Source: Phycisphaeraceae bacterium (GTDB lineage: Bacteria > Planctomycetota > Phycisphaerae > Phycisphaerales > SM1A02). From it: a DNA stretch of 64,000 bases. Under the pieces are notes generated by a model. It was not told the origin of the DNA. It saw only the letters and a list, made by a program, of their open reading frames with translations, and ran no database searches. The stretch is taken from contig CP054178.1 in assembly GCA_015709595.1 (NCBI GenBank), forward strand, positions 434,001 to 498,000. The letters run 5' to 3'. A program made the position numbers and the translations under genes. Shown here piece after piece: positions 8,766 through 17,957 of the stretch (positions are counted from its first letter, which is position 1; each line of letters starts with the position of its first letter).

Positions 8766-9923
8766 ATGACGCATCGACCTGTCGTGACCGCCATCCTGAT
8801 GCTGGTGACAAGCGTGGCGCCGGGGCGCGAATGGCGACCGCCGCCGTATCTCGATCCGCCCGATGCGATGAAGCCGCCCGCCGCCGACTCGCCGCGCACG
8901 GTCGATGTCCGCATCGACCCGCGCGTGGAGTTGATGAGCATCATCTTCCGGCTGGCGGGCAACCCGGAGTACAACCAGGGCCGGTTCACCATGTACCTGA
9001 AGGCCATCGACGAGCGGTTCGGCCCGCACAGGGAGCATCCGCTCTTTCCGTACGTCCGCAACCTGCGGGCGACGCGCGGCGTGTCATACGACGCGGTGAT
9101 GAGCATGGCGGCTCACCTCAAAGACCCGGAGCAGCTGGAGGAACTGATCCCCTTCGACGCGCCCGGCATCGCACTGGATGCGCGGTGGAAGCCGGATGAG
9201 GCGCGGGAGTTCCTGCGGCTGGCGCGCGACTTTGCCGCAACGAGCGACTTCAAGGGCTTCATGGCCGAGCATTCGGGCATGCACGCGATGATCGAGGCCC
9301 GCATGAAGGCGATGCTCGCCGAGCACGCCGACTTCGCGTGGTTTGACGCCTTCTTCGGCGGCCGGCCCACGGCCACGTTCACGCTCATCCCCGCGCCGGT
9401 GAACGGCGGACAGAACTACGGCCCTCGCGTGGTGTATGAGAACGGCCAGGAGGAGTTCTTCGCCATGATCGGCGTCTGGCAGTTCGATGCCGACGGCCTG
9501 CCCGTCTTCGATGCCCGCGTGCTGCCCACGGTGATTCACGAGTTCGCCCACTCGTTCGTCAACGACTGCGTGGCGAAGCACGCCGAGGCGCTCAAGCCCG
9601 CAGGAACCGTGATCTTTCCGAAGGTTGAGCAGGGCATGCGGCGACAGGCCTACGGCAACTGGCGGACGATGATCAACGAGTCGCTGGTTCGGGCTTCGGT
9701 CATCCGCTACATCCTGGCCCACGACGGCAGGCCGGCGGCGGACCGGGCCATCGCCGGGGAGATGCAGCGGAGTTTCCTGTGGATGCCGGGACTGGTGGAA
9801 CTGCTGGGAGAGTACGAGGCGGACCGCGCCGCGTATCCGACGCTGGACTCATTCATGCCGCGGGTGGCGACGTTCTTCGACGGCGTCGCCCAGCGACTCG
9901 GTCAGCCGACGGATGATCGCTGA
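8766..9923 (+). CDS. Secreted DUF4932-like metalloprotease-fold protein
   Basis: A 385-residue protein. The first 20 residues resemble a signal peptide (VVTAILMLVTSVAPG). The key feature is IHEFAHSFV at residues 257-265, an HExxH zinc motif (His258, Glu259, His262), with a second conserved-looking segment MINESLVRASV about 50 residues later. This is the layout of DUF4932 proteins, predicted zinc peptidases of unknown substrate. Export suggests it acts outside the cytoplasm. It follows the ABC-2 permease gene by 52 bases and converges on the M28 peptidase gene, leaving only eight bases between the stops. The enzyme activity is inferred from the motif only. Confidence 0.78.
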   Translation: MTHRPVVTAILMLVTSVAPGREWRPPPYLDPPDAMKPPAADSPRTVDVRIDPRVELMSIIFRLAGNPEYNQGRFTMYLKAIDERFGPHREHPLFPYVRNLRATRGVSYDAVMSMAAHLKDPEQLEELIPFDAPGIALDARWKPDEAREFLRLARDFAATSDFKGFMAEHSGMHAMIEARMKAMLAEHADFAWFDAFFGGRPTATFTLIPAPVNGGQNYGPRVVYENGQEEFFAMIGVWQFDADGLPVFDARVLPTVIHEFAHSFVNDCVAKHAEALKPAGTVIFPKVEQGMRRQAYGNWRTMINESLVRASVIRYILAHDGRPAADRAIAGEMQRSFLWMPGLVELLGEYEADRAAYPTLDSFMPRVATFFDGVAQRLGQPTDDR

Positions 9924-9931
9924 CGGTGGCG

Positions 9932-11725
9932 CTACTCCTTCGTGGCGGTGAACTCGGAGCTGAACACGCCTTCCAGCCCCATCGTGCCCTTCATGTTCCT
10001 GCCGTCCACCTTGCCGTTGAAGGTGACGGGCGATCCGTTGAAGGTGATGGTGAAGCGCAGGTCGCCCGTTTCGGGGTTGAAGAATCCGCGCTCGATGGGG
10101 TTGGTTCCGATCTCGGAGGTGACCGAGCCGCGCACGCGCCCGTCGGCGGCCATCTCGATGGCCATGGTCAGCGCGGTCGCCGCCCCGGCGGGGCTGGTGA
10201 ACTGGGCCTTCCACGTACCGGAAACCGGGCCATCCACCGGCTCGAAGGGTCCGCGCCCCCCCGCTCCCCCGCGGGGACGCTCCTCGCCCGGCGCAGCGGC
10301 CACGTCCGCGGGCTGGCGCGGCAACAGCGTATCGGCGCAGGCCAGGTTGTAGGCGGTAATCGCCGTGGAAACGGACGACTGCACCAGGTACTCCGGCACG
10401 GCGTACCGGGGCGTGTCGTGCTGGGTGTGATGGATGAACTGGTAGTTCTTGCCCTCGCGCCCGCCGGAACCGATTTCATCCCAGAAGAAACCGGGGATGC
10501 CCACGGCGTTGAAGGAGGCGTGATCGCTTCCGCCGCCCCGCGGCATGCGCTCGACCACGCGAATTCTCACCGGCATGTCGGGAAAGGCGGCGTTGACCGG
10601 CGCCACCGCCTGGCGGAGCATCTCGGCCATCGGCTCGATGCATACCAGCCCACCCTGGTAGTTGGTGCCGCCGTCATCCACCAGGCAGGCGGAGATCCTG
10701 GCCTTCTCCTCGTCGCTCAGCGAGTTGACGTAGGCCCGCGAGCCGAGCAGCCCCTGCTCCTCACCCGTCCACAGAATGAAGCGGATCGTCCGCTTGGGCT
10801 GGGCGCCGGCGGCCATGAGAATCCGCGCCGCTTCCAGCGTCACCGATGAGCCGGTGCCGTTGTCCTGCGTGCCCATCGAGCCGGGACCGTCCCACGTGTC
10901 CAAGTGGGCGGAAACGATGATCACCTCGTCCGGCTTCTCCGTGCCGCGAATCTCGGCGATGGTGTTGTACAGCGGGAACGGCCCCTGCACGAACTTGTTG
11001 TCGGCGTTGATCTCGACCTCGACCTCTTCGCCATCCGCCAGGCGACTGTTGAACCGGTCATAGTCGGTCCGGGTGATCATGACGCTCACTTCCGTGGGCA
11101 GGTTGTCCCACTCCAGGTTGCGCCACGAGCCGGAGGTGATGACCAGGTCATTTCGGCTGACGGTGATGTACCCGGCGATACCCGCCTCCTTGAGCACAGC
11201 GGCGAGTTCGTCGCCCACGATCGGCTCCTCACCCACCGGCACGACTCCTCCACGGGTGCGCGGGGGCGTGAGGATCCATGCCCCGGCCAGCTTGTCGCGC
11301 ACCGCCTCCAGTTGCTGCCTGGTCTGCGGCTGGCGGATCACCTGACCGCGCACGGGCCCGTTGGTGCCCGCCGTCCACGAACGGGTGGTGAAGGCGATCT
11401 CCTCCGCGAAGGGTCGCAGCACCTTGAAGTGGCTGGGACCGCGGTCGAAGCGGATGGGAATCTCGCCCCACTGCTGCAGATGGCAGTTGGTCAGCCCCCA
11501 TTCCTCGAACTTGGACATGGTCCACTTGTTGGCGATTTCAAGCCGGGTGGAGCCGGTCAAGCGCGTGCCGATTTCGTGGGAGAGATATTCCAGGTGATTC
11601 CACACCTGGTTGTTCTCCTTGCCCTCCTTGACAATCTTGGCGATGACGGCGGGGTCGCCCTGACCCAGTGCCGGCAACGCGAGGACAATCGACAGAAGAG
11701 ATGCGCTGCGGGCGTGCCTGAACAT
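9932..11725 (-). CDS. Secreted M28-family metallopeptidase
   Basis: A 597-residue zinc exopeptidase resembling carboxypeptidase Q and bacterial aminopeptidases. After a signal peptide (LLSIVLALPALG) comes an M28 core interrupted by a protease-associated domain (about 125-245). Metal ligands are visible: HLDTWD (His274), DNGTG (Asp288), GEEQGLLGS (Glu322/323), VDDGG (Asp350/351) and a His pair near 432. The last 110 residues form a separate beta-rich tail that begins about VDGPVSGTWKAQF and may bind substrate or the envelope. It probably degrades peptides in the periplasm. It lies downstream of the S8 peptidase gene on the same strand, but a 203-base gap with a palindrome suggests its own promoter. 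Confidence 0.9.
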   Translation of the reverse strand: MFRHARSASLLSIVLALPALGQGDPAVIAKIVKEGKENNQVWNHLEYLSHEIGTRLTGSTRLEIANKWTMSKFEEWGLTNCHLQQWGEIPIRFDRGPSHFKVLRPFAEEIAFTTRSWTAGTNGPVRGQVIRQPQTRQQLEAVRDKLAGAWILTPPRTRGGVVPVGEEPIVGDELAAVLKEAGIAGYITVSRNDLVITSGSWRNLEWDNLPTEVSVMITRTDYDRFNSRLADGEEVEVEINADNKFVQGPFPLYNTIAEIRGTEKPDEVIIVSAHLDTWDGPGSMGTQDNGTGSSVTLEAARILMAAGAQPKRTIRFILWTGEEQGLLGSRAYVNSLSDEEKARISACLVDDGGTNYQGGLVCIEPMAEMLRQAVAPVNAAFPDMPVRIRVVERMPRGGGSDHASFNAVGIPGFFWDEIGSGGREGKNYQFIHHTQHDTPRYAVPEYLVQSSVSTAITAYNLACADTLLPRQPADVAAAPGEERPRGGAGGRGPFEPVDGPVSGTWKAQFTSPAGAATALTMAIEMAADGRVRGSVTSEIGTNPIERGFFNPETGDLRFTITFNGSPVTFNGKVDGRNMKGTMGLEGVFSSEFTATKE

Positions 11726-11781
11726 GCTGGCTCCTTCAGACCGTGATGCGATGCCGAACGGTCAATCGTGACCGGATGACG

Positions 11782-11816
11782 AACTCCGTACGTACGTGGA
11801 CCAACCCCACGGAGTT
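11782..11816. repeat. Inverted repeat upstream of the M28 peptidase gene
   Basis: AACTCCGT (11782-11789) and ACGGAGTT (11809-11816) are perfect 8-base arms 19 bases apart. They lie 57 bases upstream of the M28 start, in the right place for an operator. No regulator is indicated. Confidence 0.4.
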
Positions 11817-11928
11817 ACCCGTGATTATGGGCAGAATCCCTCGCGGTTGCAATCACCCGACGCGGGCCGGAGGCGAAGGTTCCGGGTTCGGAACCCCCGG
11901 ACCAACGCCCCGCCACCCGCAGGCGCCC

Positions 11929-13638
11929 TCATTGACGCACCGTCACCTGGACCTGGTCGATGAAGGAATCAAAGTAGTTGGAGGCGGGCGGCACCGTGAC
12001 GACGTGACGAATCATCACCCGGATCCGCCCGGCGCTGTCGATGAAGTTCCCCGCCGGAAGCCCGTTGACGCGCTGCGCCTGCATCGTTCTTCCCAGGGCG
12101 TACTCGTCCACCTTCACCCACTTGTTGGTGGTGAAGTCGCGGAGGAAGAGACGGGCCGTGCCGGCCGGCACACTCAGCCGTGACCGGACCTTCAGGTCGA
12201 TCCCGGAGGGTTGAGCAATCGTTGTCGCGGCATCGACGATCAGGTCCATGCGATGATTGCCGGTCCCAGCAAGGACAGATCGGACCCGCATCTGCCCGCC
12301 CCCCACCTCGATCAGCCCCTGCCACGGCCCGTCACCCACCAGCGACCCCTTGCGGATGATGGCCCCCGTCAGCCAGGTGCCCGACACGTCGTGGGTCATG
12401 GCGGCGGCGGCATCCACCCGACCAACGCCCAACATGCGCTCGTACTCGGGCAGGTTCAGATGATCGATGGGAACGGATGATCCCTCGAGCGCGGTGCGGA
12501 TGGCCAGCGACTTGGAGATCGTCCGGGGCATGTGGGCCACGCGCTGCGAGACCAGTGCCGCCGCGCCGGACACCAGCGCGGTGGAGGGGCTCGTCCCCAG
12601 CCACTCGGCGTACTGGTAGCCCTGCCCGTCGGTGGGAATCGTGCTGTAGATGCCCACGCCGGGCGCTGAAAGAGACGCCTTGCGGTTGTAGTTGCTGAAC
12701 GGGGCCTTGACGTCGTTCTCATCCACCGCCACCACGCCGATGACCTCGGAGCGCATGGCGGGATACTCCCGGGGCTCCTCCCACGCCATGTTGCCTGCCG
12801 CACCGACGACAACGATCCCCTTGGACACCGCCTCGGCGATGGCCTCCTCCACCGCCTTGGCATTATACGTTGACCCGAGCGACATGTTGATCACGTCCGC
12901 TCCCTGATCGATGGCGTAGTACACGCCCGCGGCGAAGAGGAAGCCGTCGCCGTGCCCGTCGGAGTTGAGCACCTTGATGGGCAGAATCTTCGCATCCGGA
13001 GCGACCATCGCCACCAGACCGGCCATGAACGTGCCGTGCCCGTGCGACTCATCGATCAACGTATCGCCGTCGTTGTCCTGCCCGTCGGGCAGGTCGAGCG
13101 TGTTGGCGTTGTCATCGACGAAGTTGTAGCCGTTGGGGAGCAGGCGATCGATGAGTTCGGGGTGCGTGGCGTCCACGCCCGTGTCGAGCACGGCGACAAT
13201 GACGCCCTGGCCGGTGGCGGTCTGATGCGCTTCCGCAAGCCGCAGCGTGGCGCGCGAGTACTGCGTTCCGTAGCGATTGCGCGCGTTGACGCCCGCCACA
13301 TAGAAACTGCCGGTGCGGCCTTCGCCATCCTGCCCGTCGTAGTTGATCTCGCTCCACAGGTAGCCGGGAGGCGGGTTCTGCCGCAGCGCGTTGTTCCACG
13401 CCTCCTCGTTGGTGCCTTCGGGCAGCAGCAGCAGGTGCGTGTTGCGCGTGACGATGGAGCGAAGCGTCTGCGTGCCGTACTGCTGGTTGAAGGCGTCGAT
13501 GGAGTAGCCCGGCGCCAGGCGGATCATCACCTGGAGTTCAATCGGCGGATCTTCCTGGGCCCGAACCGGCACGGCGACGACGGCCGCCGCCAGCGCGGCG
13601 GCGCAGACAAGCCATCGGAAGCGATTGTTCATGTTCAT
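11929..13638 (-). CDS. Secreted S8 (subtilisin-like) serine peptidase
   Basis: A 569-residue subtilase. The ATG at 13638 overlaps the CHAT gene stop as ATGA and has AGGTGGG upstream, so the longer frame is not used. A signal peptide spans about 1-27. Residues 35-100 resemble a propeptide. The catalytic triad is complete: Asp152 (VLDTGVDATHP), His201 (HGHGTF) and Ser350 (GTSPSTALVSG), with oxyanion Asn283. The Ser box is atypical, since most subtilases have GTSMAxP. A 130-residue beta-rich domain follows from about 440. The coupling implies coordinated synthesis with the CHAT/TPR protein, but this enzyme is exported and CHAT appears cytoplasmic. The substrate is unknown. Confidence 0.92.
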   Translation of the reverse strand: MNMNNRFRWLVCAAALAAAVVAVPVRAQEDPPIELQVMIRLAPGYSIDAFNQQYGTQTLRSIVTRNTHLLLLPEGTNEEAWNNALRQNPPPGYLWSEINYDGQDGEGRTGSFYVAGVNARNRYGTQYSRATLRLAEAHQTATGQGVIVAVLDTGVDATHPELIDRLLPNGYNFVDDNANTLDLPDGQDNDGDTLIDESHGHGTFMAGLVAMVAPDAKILPIKVLNSDGHGDGFLFAAGVYYAIDQGADVINMSLGSTYNAKAVEEAIAEAVSKGIVVVGAAGNMAWEEPREYPAMRSEVIGVVAVDENDVKAPFSNYNRKASLSAPGVGIYSTIPTDGQGYQYAEWLGTSPSTALVSGAAALVSQRVAHMPRTISKSLAIRTALEGSSVPIDHLNLPEYERMLGVGRVDAAAAMTHDVSGTWLTGAIIRKGSLVGDGPWQGLIEVGGGQMRVRSVLAGTGNHRMDLIVDAATTIAQPSGIDLKVRSRLSVPAGTARLFLRDFTTNKWVKVDEYALGRTMQAQRVNGLPAGNFIDSAGRIRVMIRHVVTVPPASNYFDSFIDQVQVTVRQ

Positions 13639-16523
13639 GGCAATCCCACCTGAACAAAGGAGGCCCAGCACGCGGGGTGCGGACGGCGTGCCATCATGGA
13701 ACGCTGGGCGCAACGGAGCGCGGCGCTGCGCTCCATCGACCCGGATGCCGCCTGATGATAGAACGACCGCATCAGTTCCAGCGTGGCGTCATCGGAAACG
13801 ATCCACAGCGACGACGTGACCGACGAGGCGCCGGCGGTGAGGAACGCCCGCTGCAGGCCGATCAGCTCCTCGCCGCTCTCGACCGAAGCCAGCCCGGTTT
13901 CGCAGCCGCTGAGGATGACCGCCGCGCCGTCGAGCGACAGCCGCGCCACGTCGCGCATGGTCACCCAGCGATCAGCCAGGCGAATGCCGGACGAGAGCGG
14001 GCTGCCGGGGTCGAAGCGACCGTGAGCGGCGACATGGATCAGCCCGGCGTTGCGGGACGCCTCGGTGAAACGATCGAACGCGGCGTCTGCGCCCAGCAGC
14101 AGCGTCGAGCCGGGCAGCATCGAGGCGACGGCCATCGCCTCCTCGGTGATTCGGGGCGCACGAGCGTCCGCCACGCCGACCACGAGCGTGCCGTGGTCCC
14201 CGTGTGCCGCGTCGAAGTGAGCCGCGATCGTGAGGGAGCGATCTGGTGACCAGGCGCGCTCGCGCAAGTGGGCCAGCAACGCCGCGCTGGGGAGTTGAAT
14301 CACTTCGTTCGACTCAATCAGGTAACGCTCCTCGCCCCACAGCGCGCTGAAGGGCAGCGCGTGGAGCGGACCCCACGGCACGATGAACAGCCGATCGACG
14401 GTTTGCAGGTGCTCCGCCAGCGGACGGATAAGCGCGTCGTACAGCGCGGCGCAGGCGCCCCGAGCATCGGCGGCGAGGCGTGCCTCTCGATCCCCATCCA
14501 GCGCGCCGGGGCGCAGGGCGCGACCAATCTGGAAGTGGAAGCGGCGGACGAGATCCGTCGCCGCACCGGGCGTGCAGCCCAGCTCCCGAACCGTCAGCCC
14601 GTGCGGGGTGACGACGAAGGCCGCCAGCGCGTCACCGATGCGGGCATACTCGATGAGGGCCTCCCTGGTGGAGAGCGTCCGCTGAACCTCGGCAAGCGTG
14701 GCGCCGTGGCTGAAATACGCCGCGACTCCCTGCGTCGCGCTCAGGCGGACTTCGAGCTGCGCGACTTCATCCTCCAGGGTGCGTACGTCGGACCGCCACC
14801 CGGGGTCGGCGGGGCGCCCCTCGTCGAAACGTCGGTACAGATGGTTGAGCCGTCGCTGACAGTCGCCGAGCCGGGCGAGCAGATCCGCCTCCTCCGTCGT
14901 GCGGGCAACTCCCGCGCCGGCGGGGTCGATGACGCCGCGTACGAGATCGAGCAACGAGCGGCTGCGCTGCTGTTCGACGACGTGGAACGCCTCGGCCAGC
15001 GCCTCGGGCGAGCCGACCTCCAGCAGCGCGCGGGCGAGATGACCGTAGGGCTCCAGCCGGTTGCCCAGCAGCGCGGCCCGGAAGCGGTCGGCCTGCAGCG
15101 CGCCGCGCACGCGCTCGATGCGCTCGATGGCGGCGCGGTACTCGACGATGGCGCGGGCGCGATCGCCCCGTGCTTCGCTCGCCTGCCCGCGCAGGTGCAG
15201 CAGGTCGCCCGCCAGCGGCGCAAGGCCGTGCTCCTCCGCCACCGACAGAGCGGCCTCGATCTCCCGCTCGGCCTGAGCGGCGTCGCCCCGCAGCAGCGCG
15301 AGGCGGGCCAGGTGATACCTCGCCGTGGCGGCATCAACCGGACGCTCACGCCACGCCTCCAGGGCGGCGTGGACGAGTCGGGCGGCCTCCTCCATGTCGC
15401 CCGCCAGCACGGCGCGTTCGCTGGCGAGCAGTTCCACGCGGGCCAGTTCGGTGCGCCGGTTCAGGGCGCGAAGCCCGTTCGCCGCCTGATCGAGCAGCGT
15501 CATCGCCTCGGCGGCCCGATTCTGCCTCAGGCGCACGCGCGCCAGCCCCGCGGCGGCCCGGGCGGCGTCGAATGGCTGACCGGCGCGCTCCAGTTTCACC
15601 AGTGCGGCGTCGTAGTCGGCGGCCGCGTCATCGAGCAATCCGAGCGCGGCTTTGGCGTCGGCCTGCTCCACGAGCAGTCGCGCCAGATGCGTGGGCGACT
15701 GGTCCTTCTCCAGCAATCGACGCGCGGACTCGAAGTGGAAGAGCGCCCGATCCAGCCGTCCCTGCCGCGTGGCCAGATCGGCAAGATTGCCCTCCACGAT
15801 CGCCGCGCCCCAGCTCTGCCCGGTCTTGTGAAACGCCGCAAGCGACGACTGAAATGCTTCCTCCGCCCCGTCAAGATCGTTCAGATCGAGGAGCGCTTCG
15901 CCCAGGTTGCTTTCCAATCGCGCCAGGATGCCCGGCTCGTTCGCCAGCGGCCCGCGGGCGCGCTGAAAGTGCATGACGGCGCGAGAGGGGTCGTCTCGCT
16001 TGCGGTGAATGACGCCCAGGTTCAGGTCCGCACGGGCCGCCAGCGCCGGCTCGCCCGCTTCGGTCAGCATGGTCCACGCCTGTTCGCCGGCCCTGACGGC
16101 GTCATCGAGCCGACCCGTCTCGCCCAGCGGGTGGATCGACGCCAGCCGCGCGCGAGCCGCGTGAACCACCTCGCCCGCCTGATCAGCGATGACCGCCGCC
16201 CCGCGGCAGACATCGAGGGCGGCGTGCAGTTCACCGGCATAGGCGAGGGCCTGCCCCAGCGCCCGCCTCGCCCGCGAACGCGCCGCGGGTCCGCCCACCT
16301 GGTCGGCCAGTGCGACAACAATTTCAGCGGCGGCCCTGGCACGGGCGACCTCCACGCCCAGGAGTCGCTCGGCCTCGTCGCCCAGCGCGAGGAGCAGGTC
16401 ATTCACCGCCCCCGCATCGTGCCCTCGAAACTCACGCACCGCCGCGGCGCGCTCCGATGGCGCCAGCCCGGAAAGGGCCTCAAGCAGCGTCGCGTTGGAT
16501 GCGGAGCGATCGGTCATGGGCAT
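13635..16523 (-). CDS. TPR-repeat protein with C-terminal CHAT protease domain
   Basis: A 962-residue protein. Residues of about 60-560 form a helical array of TPR-like repeats (for example AVMHFQRARGPLA, GAEEAFQSSLAAF). The C-terminal third is a CHAT domain, a caspase-fold cysteine protease. The dyad is intact: His834 in IHVAAHGRFD and Cys874 in ILSGCETG. There is no signal peptide. CHAT/TPR proteins are known as activated proteases, such as TPR-CHAT in type III-E CRISPR systems. Here the partners are a sigma factor, an anti-sigma-like protein and an S8 peptidase. The start could also be the ATG at 16517. Bases 14217-14240, in the coding region, resemble a dispersed repeat of the window. Confidence 0.9.
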   Translation of the reverse strand: MPMTDRSASNATLLEALSGLAPSERAAAVREFRGHDAGAVNDLLLALGDEAERLLGVEVARARAAAEIVVALADQVGGPAARSRARRALGQALAYAGELHAALDVCRGAAVIADQAGEVVHAARARLASIHPLGETGRLDDAVRAGEQAWTMLTEAGEPALAARADLNLGVIHRKRDDPSRAVMHFQRARGPLANEPGILARLESNLGEALLDLNDLDGAEEAFQSSLAAFHKTGQSWGAAIVEGNLADLATRQGRLDRALFHFESARRLLEKDQSPTHLARLLVEQADAKAALGLLDDAAADYDAALVKLERAGQPFDAARAAAGLARVRLRQNRAAEAMTLLDQAANGLRALNRRTELARVELLASERAVLAGDMEEAARLVHAALEAWRERPVDAATARYHLARLALLRGDAAQAEREIEAALSVAEEHGLAPLAGDLLHLRGQASEARGDRARAIVEYRAAIERIERVRGALQADRFRAALLGNRLEPYGHLARALLEVGSPEALAEAFHVVEQQRSRSLLDLVRGVIDPAGAGVARTTEEADLLARLGDCQRRLNHLYRRFDEGRPADPGWRSDVRTLEDEVAQLEVRLSATQGVAAYFSHGATLAEVQRTLSTREALIEYARIGDALAAFVVTPHGLTVRELGCTPGAATDLVRRFHFQIGRALRPGALDGDREARLAADARGACAALYDALIRPLAEHLQTVDRLFIVPWGPLHALPFSALWGEERYLIESNEVIQLPSAALLAHLRERAWSPDRSLTIAAHFDAAHGDHGTLVVGVADARAPRITEEAMAVASMLPGSTLLLGADAAFDRFTEASRNAGLIHVAAHGRFDPGSPLSSGIRLADRWVTMRDVARLSLDGAAVILSGCETGLASVESGEELIGLQRAFLTAGASSVTSSLWIVSDDATLELMRSFYHQAASGSMERSAALRCAQRSMMARRPHPACWASFVQVGLP
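14217..14240. repeat. Half copy of family C within the CHAT gene
   Basis: GTGAGCCGCGATCGTGAGGG followed by AGCG at 14217-14240 matches one arm of the full family C elements at 54815-54873 and 59822-59891. It lies in the coding region of the CHAT protein near residues 762-769, and does not disrupt the frame. Confidence 0.6.
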
Positions 16524-16609
16524 GGGTCGGATGCTTCCGGGCCTCCTTGCCCGCGGGACGGATGAATCACTGGTGCGCGCGGTCTTGTCCGAAACACGTC
16601 GCGGAATGC

Positions 16610-17236
16610 TCAGGTCAACTCAAGAGAAGGAACCGTCAGAATGCGCCCGGACACGTGGAGCAGCAGGTCGTACGCTCCCGGCTCCACGAGCAGTTCGAAG
16701 GTGCCGTCCGGCAGCACGGGGCCGTCCGCCGCGACCTCGCGCGTGCCGGGACGGCAGAACGCGACGTGATCCGCCTTCGGCCCGCTCGGACTCATCTGTC
16801 CGATGACGCGGGCCCGCGCGTCGCCGGCGCCGTCGGGCGGCAGCACTTCCAGGTCCACGTCGCCCAGTTCGCAGGTGAAGGAGAGACGCACAACTTCCGC
16901 CGTGCCGCGAAACCCGGCCATGGCCGGCTGGGTGCGGCTGTCGAAGACCAGCGTCGCCAGCACGCGGTCGAGCAGCTCCAGCCACGCCGCCCGAGGCGCG
17001 GCTGCTGAAGCCGGACGAGCGGCGTACATCTGCTTCACACGGGCGACGACCTGCTCAGACGGAGTCGTCGTGTCATCGGTGCGCCACGCAGCGGCCACGG
17101 ACCGCCACGCCTCAACGGTGGCCCGGGCGTGCGGATCGACCTTGACGTGGGCGGCCACCGCGGCGGCCTCGTCGCCGGTCAGATCTCCGCTGGCGTAGGC
17201 GATCAGTTGTTCGTGCGTGATGCTGCGTGACGTCAT
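16610..17236 (-). CDS. Anti-sigma-like protein with C-terminal beta domain
   Basis: A 208-residue protein in the gap between the sigma and CHAT genes. Residues 1-50 (ITHEQLIAYASGDLTGDEAAAVAAHV) have the length and layout of the N-terminal domain of ECF anti-sigma factors, but lack the Cys residues of the zinc motif. The C-terminal 100 residues look like a beta sandwich of the type seen after such domains, ending DGTFELLVEPGAYDLLLHVSGR. No transmembrane segment separates them, so the protein is probably soluble. It most likely controls the sigma factor encoded 137 bases upstream. This is inferred from position and length, not from a firm homology. Confidence 0.7.
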   Translation of the reverse strand: MTSRSITHEQLIAYASGDLTGDEAAAVAAHVKVDPHARATVEAWRSVAAAWRTDDTTTPSEQVVARVKQMYAARPASAAAPRAAWLELLDRVLATLVFDSRTQPAMAGFRGTAEVVRLSFTCELGDVDLEVLPPDGAGDARARVIGQMSPSGPKADHVAFCRPGTREVAADGPVLPDGTFELLVEPGAYDLLLHVSGRILTVPSLELT

Positions 17237-17372
17237 GGTCGTATACCCGCCTTCCGACCTGTAGAGTGTTGCACACGAACCAGGAATACACCCCCTGGGG
17301 ATTTTGCCTTATTTTGGCACACGCCTGAGATGCCCCGATCCCGTCTCTGCCGCAGGAGGCCGTCCTGCCCGG

Positions 17373-17957
17373 TCAGCCGCCATCGGCTCCCCCCGTTGCT
17401 CCGTCCGGCGTGTAGCCCATCTCATCAAGGATGGTCTGCATCTTCCTGAAGCACCTCGCCCGCGTGGGGCCGATGCTGCCGATCTTCATGTTGAGCGAAC
17501 GGGCGATGGCCTCGTATCCCGGTTGCGAGGTGTTGAGGAACAGGGCTTCGAGGAGCGATTTGCACGGGTCGCCCAGTCGCTCCAGGGCGGTACGGACGAT
17601 GTGCTGCCGCTCCCACCGGTCGATCAGGGCGTCAGGCGGGGCGTCGGCTCGGATGTCGCGCTCCTCCAGCGGTTCGTCCTTGGGCTTGCGCCGCCCCAGC
17701 CGCCAGCACTCCCGATGGGCCGTCGTGATGAGCCACGCACTGAGCTTGGTCTGATCCTGCAACTGATCGAGATGACGCAGCAGGATGGCGAAGACGTTCT
17801 GAAAGACGTCCTCTGCGTCGGCGTCGTCCATGCCGTAGCGGCGCGGGATGGAGTAGACCAGCCGCTTGTAACGATCGACCATGGTCTCCCACGCGCGCGA
17901 CTCGCCCGCCAGGCATCGGCGGATCAACGCGGGATCGCTCTGTCGATCGGTGGACAT
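17373..17957 (-). CDS. ECF-type RNA polymerase sigma factor
   Basis: A 194-residue sigma-70 family factor. Region 2, for core binding and -10 recognition, spans about 10-80 and includes RLVYSIPRRYGMDDADAEDVFQNVF and AWLITTAHRECWR. Region 4, the -35 binding helix-turn-helix, spans about 118-180 and contains GYEAIARSLNMKIGSIGPTRARCFRKM. There is no sigma-1.1 or sigma-3 domain. It is the first gene of the minus-strand cluster with the anti-sigma-like, CHAT and S8 genes, so it probably drives that cluster under some signal. Its own promoter was not recognised. Confidence 0.92.
   Translation of the reverse strand: MSTDRQSDPALIRRCLAGESRAWETMVDRYKRLVYSIPRRYGMDDADAEDVFQNVFAILLRHLDQLQDQTKLSAWLITTAHRECWRLGRRKPKDEPLEERDIRADAPPDALIDRWERQHIVRTALERLGDPCKSLLEALFLNTSQPGYEAIARSLNMKIGSIGPTRARCFRKMQTILDEMGYTPDGATGGADGG

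Noticed and set aside
14268-16565. 765-codon plus-strand frame opposite the CHAT gene
   Set aside because: No recognisable domain and a biased composition; the CHAT frame has intact catalytic motifs and TPR-like repeats.
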